Part shown: positions 59,182 through 64,000 of the stretch, piece by piece
Layout: each line of letters starts with the position of its first letter
Position numbering within the stretch: the first letter of the stretch is position 1
Assembly (NCBI GenBank): GCA_037157565.1
Contig: JAZHRO010000003.1
Coordinates: 41,863,001-41,927,000 of the forward strand
Source: Thalassia testudinum
Taxonomy: Eukaryota > Streptophyta > Magnoliopsida > Alismatales > Hydrocharitaceae
Length of the DNA: 64,000 nt
Direction of reading: 5' to 3'
Notes under the pieces: generated by a model
What the model was told of the DNA's origin: nothing
The model's database searches: none
The model's input: the letters and a program-made list of their open reading frames with translations, nothing else
Position numbers and translations under genes: made by a program

Positions 59182-59893
59182 AGGGGAGCCTTTGCAACAC
59201 AAAAACACACAAGATATACACTTGGATACACTTAGACACACAAGATATACACTAAGAGAAACAAGAGACACACCTAAGCAACTTAGTTCCACTCTTTTGT
59301 GTCTAAGAGAAGCCCTTGCTCTCCAAGCTCCAGTTTCATTCTCTTGAGAGCATCAAGTCTTCGCGCACCTGCTCTCCCGCCATTGTTCACGAGAGCGACA
59401 TTGCGCCGTTGCATGGCTCACGCACCCGCGTCATCCTCGACGCACTCCTTGCAAAGGGGAGTTTCCTTATTCCTATAGAAGCTAGGTTCTTAATTACTTT
59501 GTTGGCTCTATAGGACCTGTTGTTTTATTTTATCTTTGTTATTTTGGTTGGGTATTCGCTTTGCGAATTCCCGTCTCCTTCGTGGGACAAAATTCTTCTC
59601 GTGGAGAGAAGGGGTTGAGGAACGCTACCCTCGTACTTGTAGCGTGGTTGTACTGAGGTTGAATCACCCTCGTTTTAAGTGATTCGGTTTAGTGGATTTT
59701 GATCAACTAGGTTGATCGGAAAATCCTAACTCGAGAGGGTTAGGTGGTGGTTTTCACCCGGTTTGGGTTTCCACCTAAAAATTACTTGTGCACATTTTGT
59801 GATTGCTTTTTTTGTGATATTGCTTTATATACTTTCAATTCCGCATTTTCTTTGTCACGCTGATCTCACCCCTCCTAGTAGGGAACTTTCAAT

Positions 59894-59906
59894 TGGTATC
59901 AGAGCA
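59894..59906 (+). promoter_or_regulatory. Primer binding site of S (initiator tRNA-Met)
   Basis: TGGTATCAGAGCA, complementary to the 3' end of initiator tRNA-Met, two bases after the LTR. This is the standard Ty1-copia primer site. Confidence 0.95.
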
Positions 59907-59946
59907 GGTTTTCCGCCGAAAGGAGTAACATTCGCGGAAAGATCAC

Positions 59947-61680
59947 ATGGAGGGAAGCTGTTCCACAAGCAGGATTTCCGAGGGGCAGTCCACAACCCGT
60001 CCGCCGTTCTTCGACGGGAGAAACTACCCCTACTGGAAGTTGCGGATGAAGACATGGCTTCAAGCCACCGACTTCACAGTCTGGGCCAGGTGCGAGACCC
60101 CCTTCGACATCCCAGAGAAACCCGCCGGAGGATACTCGCAGCAGCAGATCCGGGAGCTCTCTCTCAACGCGAAAACAATGAACGCGTTGTATTGCGCGCT
60201 CAGCCCGGAGGAGTTCAACAGAATCTCGCAATGCACCACCGCATACGAGATCTGGCACACACTCGAGGTAACTCATGATGGTACCTCTAAGGTAAAAACT
60301 TCTAAACTCAATTTACTTTCACAAGAATTTGAGGCTTTTTCTATGAAAACTAACGAAACTTTAAGTGAGATGAACACTAGGTTCACTCTCATAGTAAATA
60401 ACTTGAAAGCTTTAGGGAAGACTTTCATCAAGGGGGAGCTTCAAGGGAAGCTTCTTCATTCCCTTGGACCGGAATGGGAACAGAAAGTCACCGCCATCGA
60501 AGAGGCGAACGAAATGGAGGAGCTCAACATGGAAGATCTCCTAGGCAATCTGATGGCCTACGAGACTAAGTTGAAGCAGAAGAAGAAGGATACACCGGAG
60601 CCTAAACTAAAGAAGACTCTCACCTTCAGAGCTGCGACGGATAGCGAGGTAAGTTCCGACGACGAAGACTTTAGAATTTTACTTAAAAATTTTTCCAAGT
60701 TTTGTAGGGAATTAAAGAAAGAGAAAAAGGAGAAGAAGGAAAGCCCGAGATGTTGCTACCACTGCAACGGGAAAGGGCATCTGCGACCATAATGCCCTCT
60801 TCTCAAAAAGGAGAAGAAGAAGGAAAAGGAGAAGAAATCTAAGAAGAAGGCGTTCCAAGCCACTTGGGACAATTCTAGCTTGGAGGAAGAAGAAGAAAAG
60901 ACCATAGAAGAAGAAACCGCTTGCTTCGGCTTCATGGCCAGAGGAAGCGACAGCGAAAGCGAAAGCGACTCAGACAACGAGGTAAATCTCGATCTTCAAG
61001 AAGCTTTTAATGAACTTTTTGAGATTAGTAAATCACTTAGGATAGAAAATAAAAGCATTAAAAAGAACCTTAGTTTTCTTAAAAATGAAAATGATAGGTT
61101 AGAAATAAAACTTAAGGATCTAGAAACTTATCCTAAAAATGATAACCTATTATTAGAAAATCATAACCTCATCAATGAAAATAATAAGTTGATTGAGGAA
61201 AATGATAGTCTAAAGTTAGAAATCTATGATTTAAAGACTAAGATGCAAACTATAGAAAAAGAAATTGCATGTCTTAGGGACAATTCTAACAAATTAATCA
61301 ACAAAGTTGATAATTTTTATAGCCCTAAGGTTGAGAAAGGATCTCCATCAAGGAGACCTTCTAAAAAATCCGGATCCAAGCCCACTTGGATACCGAAAAA
61401 AGAATTAGAATCTTGTTTTGTAGGGTTCAGGGATAATTACAACATAAGGGACTGGACCTACAAGCTCAAGGCTGGTCAACTCAAGTTAGGGGAACCAAGG
61501 AGTAGACCAAGGAGGAGAACAAGAAGACCGACGAGACGGCGAACAAACGACGGACCTGCCGCATGTCGACCACCAGATTGGAGACCGGCGCCAATGCCCG
61601 GGCCTCCAAGCTACGGATGGGAGCCCCATCCGATGTGGCATCCACCACCACCATTCGGGCCATTTTATTGGCCATGGTAG
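59947..61680 (+). pseudogene. gag: Sirevirus-type gag of element S, one nonsense codon
   Basis: One frame from ATG 59947 to 61680, interrupted by a single TAA at 60790-60792. N-terminal DUF4219-like part (PFFDGRNYPYWKLRMKTWL), then the UBN2 gag core (YEIWHTLEVTHDGTSKVK, LSEMNTRFTLIVNNLKALG, SLGPEWEQKVTAIEEA), a lysine-rich stretch, and the CCHC zinc knuckle CYHCNGKGHLRP-x-C. The stop codon lies in the knuckle, immediately before its last cysteine. The frame continues as an acidic and coiled-coil region (about 61000-61320, heptad-like N/L/I-rich) and ends in an R-rich and P/W-rich tail. ATG 59947 is preferred over 59763 because the latter is inside the LTR. No protease, integrase, RT or RNase H follows: only 330 bp separate it from the 3' LTR. 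Confidence 0.92.
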
Positions 61681-62007
61681 GTGAGGTAAAATCCTTTACC
61701 CTATCTTTTTATCAGTAGCATTTAGATAGGGGGAGTTAAAAATTAATGAGCTAATTGTCAATTTTTAAGGGGGAGATATAAGGTAGCTAAATTTCCTTTA
61801 GAAAGGGGGGAGAAAAATAATAGCTATCTCATTGTTACAAAAAGCGGGAGGACATTACCTTTGTCAAAAGAAACTCATAGAAGAGCATGTTTTAAGGGGG
61901 AGTTATAGTAATTTTAAACCAATCAAACCTTTTTGATAATGTCAAAAAGGGGGAGGATTTTTATGTATTATTATTTACGGTTTTGTCATCATCAAAAAGG
62001 GGGAGAT
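61681..62007 (+). promoter_or_regulatory. Multiple polypurine tracts of element S
   Basis: Seven A/G tracts of type AAGGGGGAG: about 61728, 61767, 61801, 61839, 61894, 61944 and 61994-62006, the last adjoining the LTR. Repeated PPTs before the 3' LTR are a known mark of the Sirevirus lineage. Confidence 0.92.
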
Positions 62008-63787
62008 TGTTGGTGCTAGAGCACCACGATCATTTGTTTTGATGATAACAAAACATGTGTTATTTAACATTTGCAATTTGAGTCCTAGATTTCAGGTCAA
62101 TTGCAAATGTGGACATGTTTAGACGGAGTTCGAGCTCGCATCCAGGACGGATTGGAGGAGCTTGACGGAAAATAGAGGAGGTTCGCGTGAAGCGAAAGAT
62201 TGAAGATGGAAGGAAATGAAGAATAGGATAGATTTCCTTCTTTTGTACTTGTTGTATTTTTCGTTTCTTTTGTTGCTCTTTATTTCCTTAGATATTTCAT
62301 GTTAAAGAGCCTCAAAGAACCCTAACAGTAGTCCTAGGAACACCGGCACAACCCTAGGATACTTAGGTTTTCTGTAGAATACTTAGAAAACCAATATAGG
62401 GTTCAAACAGACTTTCCAGACGTCTAATTCCCAAATCAGGCGTCTGATAATGTATTTTAAGACGTCTGACTGTTGTTTCAGACGTCTGATAACTGTTAGG
62501 CTGGACATAGTTAGTTCTGTCTGATGAAATCGGATGTCCAGACCTTAGACCAGACATCGTAGAAGACGTTTGATGGATTTGCCAGACGTCCAATTAGTGG
62601 ATCGTTGGCTGGCTTAGCAGACACTCAAGAATATGACCGTTAGAGCCTTATCAGACGTCCATAGGACTGTCCAGACGTCTGATAAATGACCGTTTTGCCT
62701 CGGCTGACCCAAAATCCCTTCTCAGAGATTTTCTAGCCGTTGCAACGTTTGGAAATCAATTCCCACAGTAAAAGTAGGTTTCCAGACGTCCATACTTAGT
62801 TCCAGACGTCCTGTATGTCGTCTAATCGACTTGCACAAGAACCCTGTTTAGATCTGATTCAAGTCAGGGAGAAACCCGCATAGAATCAGACGTCTGACCT
62901 TGAAATCAGACGTCTTAAAGTGTCCTTCCAGACGTCTGATGCCAGAGTTAGACGTCTGATGACCCTGTCAAATGTAATCATTGTCCTGATTTTGGCCTGA
63001 TTCTCTTGGGCTTTGCACCCAACGGCTATAGAACCTTTCTTAAGCCTTCCAAAGCCTTCCTAAGGCCTCTATAAATAGAGGGGAGCCTTTGCAACACAAA
63101 AACACACAAGATATACACTTGGATACACTTAGACACACAAGATATACACTAAGAGAAACAAGAGACACACCTAAGCAACTTAGTTCCACTCTTTTGTGTC
63201 TAAGAGAAGCCCTTGCTCTCCAAGCTCCAGTTTCATTCTCTTGAGAGCATCAAGTCTTCGCGCACCCGCTCTCCCGCCGTTGTTCACGAGAGCGACATTG
63301 CGCCGTTGCATGGCTCACGCACCCGCGTCATCCTCGACGCACTCCTTGCAAAGGGGAGTTTCCTTATTCCTATAGAAGCTAGGTTCTTAATTACTTTGTT
63401 GGCTCTATAGGACCTGTTGTTTTATTTTATCTTTGTTATTTTGGTTGGGTATTCGCTTTGCGAATTCCCGTCTCCTTCGTGGGACAAAATCCTTCTCGTG
63501 GAGCGAAGGGGTTGAGGAATGCTACCCTCGTACTTGTAGCATGGTTGTACTGAGGTTGAATCACCCTCGTTTTAAGTGATTCGGTTTAGTGGATTTTGAT
63601 CAACTAGGTTGATCGGAAAATCCTAACTCGAGAGGGTTAGGTGGTGGTTTCACCCGATTTGGGTTTCCACCTAAAAATTACTTGTGCACATTTTGTGATT
63701 GCTTTTTTTGTGATATTGCTTTATATACTTTCAATTCTGCATTTTCTTTGTCACGCTGATCTCACCCCTCCTAGTAGGGAACTTTCA
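62008..63787 (+). mobile_element. 3' LTR of element S
   Basis: 1780 bp, same ends as the 5' LTR, followed by TSD GATAG (63788-63792). Carries the same palindrome array (about 62417-62962) and TATA box (63070-63078). Confidence 0.97.
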
Positions 63788-63792
63788 GATAG

Positions 63793-64000
63793 TGCTATTA
63801 GGAAACCCTTGCTGGGACAACTGATGACTTTACTAGCCATTTAGCCTGGAATAACAAAAAGATCATGGGAAATAATAACCATACCAATTAGAAGCTTCAT
63901 TCAATGAAGTGAAAAAAAGTGTAATAGTGACAATTTATTTTCTTAATCAACAATGTAATTGATCAAAGAATCTAAAAATGACCTCTTATAAGCCATATAA
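63793..64000. other. Flank right of element S
   Basis: Continues the sequence broken at 58110. AT-rich, no gene recognised. Confidence 0.5.

Larger units (their letters stand above)
58111..59891 (+). mobile_element. 5' LTR of Sirevirus-type element S
   Basis: 1781 bp, TGTTGGTGCT...ACTTTCA, nearly identical to 62008-63787. The start holds a TGGTGCT-AG-AGCACCA hairpin. A field of AGACGTCT palindromes occupies about 58540-59065; a TATAAATAG box is at 59173-59181. The few differences I saw between the LTRs are mostly C/T or G/A, which suggests a fairly recent insertion. The body between the LTRs is only 2.1 kb. Confidence 0.97.

Noticed and set aside
59316..59513. 65-codon open frame conserved at 63213-63410
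   Set aside because: Both lie at the same place in the two LTRs of element S; identity is due to LTR duplication, not to a conserved protein.
1..64000. CRISPR arrays, rRNA genes, prokaryotic operons, DNA-virus genes
   Set aside because: No regularly spaced short direct repeats with unique spacers, no rRNA-like blocks and no operon-like gene runs on either strand.

Overview
This is nuclear DNA from a flowering plant with a large, repeat-rich genome. It is almost entirely LTR retrotransposons inserted into one another. Plant origin rests on the element lineages: Athila-type Ty3-gypsy gag-protease with tRNA-Asp primer sites, a Sirevirus-type Ty1-copia gag with iMet primer site and multiple polypurine tracts, and decayed copies of plant genes (a RABA4-like GTPase and a plant-type glycosylasparaginase exon). 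The species cannot be named from sequence alone. No intact host gene, rRNA gene or CRISPR array was found. Family names used below (N, A, C, M1-M4, X1-X5, S) are my own labels.

Region 1 (1-48.4 kb) is a single stack of insertions. The oldest layer is a decayed Ty1-copia pol gene on the minus strand, surviving as 47443-48430, 45745-45802 and 29601-29706. Three elements broke it: M2 (minus, 5' LTR 27247-29600), M3 (minus, 29707-45744, TSD TACAA) and solo LTR X2 (45803-47442). M1 (minus, 5' LTR 24311-25822) lies inside M2. The 3' LTR of M1 was split by gag-pro element A (6292-19410) and by LTR X1, which was in turn entered by element N (its 3' LTR is 1371-3627). A solo N-family LTR (7004-9293, TSD CTAAG) sits inside the 5' LTR of A. 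The 5' LTR of M3 was split by element C (33490-44931), whose 3' LTR carries solo LTR X3 (42685-44558, TSD ACAAG).

Region 2 (48.4-52.2 kb) is AT-rich DNA with a short tandem repeat and a fragment of a glycosylasparaginase gene. Region 3 (52.2-56.6 kb) is solo LTR X5 interrupted by solo LTR M4. Region 4 (56.6-58.1 kb) holds an intronless, dead RABA4-like pseudogene. Region 5 (58.1-63.8 kb) is a complete, comparatively young, gag-only Sirevirus-type copia element S with TSD GATAG.

None of the elements encodes reverse transcriptase or integrase except the dead copia fossil, so A, C, M1, M3, N and S all look non-autonomous. Several families with unrelated LTRs share the same 3' signals: a GCTAG-GGA-CTAGC hairpin followed by GCATGGGGGTA directly before the LTR, a second GCATGGGGGG tract about 1.1-1.5 kb upstream, and a tRNA-Asp-type primer site. 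This suggests one set of enzymes mobilised them all. I found no clearly new biological system beyond this. The shared 3' signal, the conserved acidic orphan reading frame, the LTR-terminal hairpins and the tRNA-like block inside M3 LTRs are the observations most worth checking.
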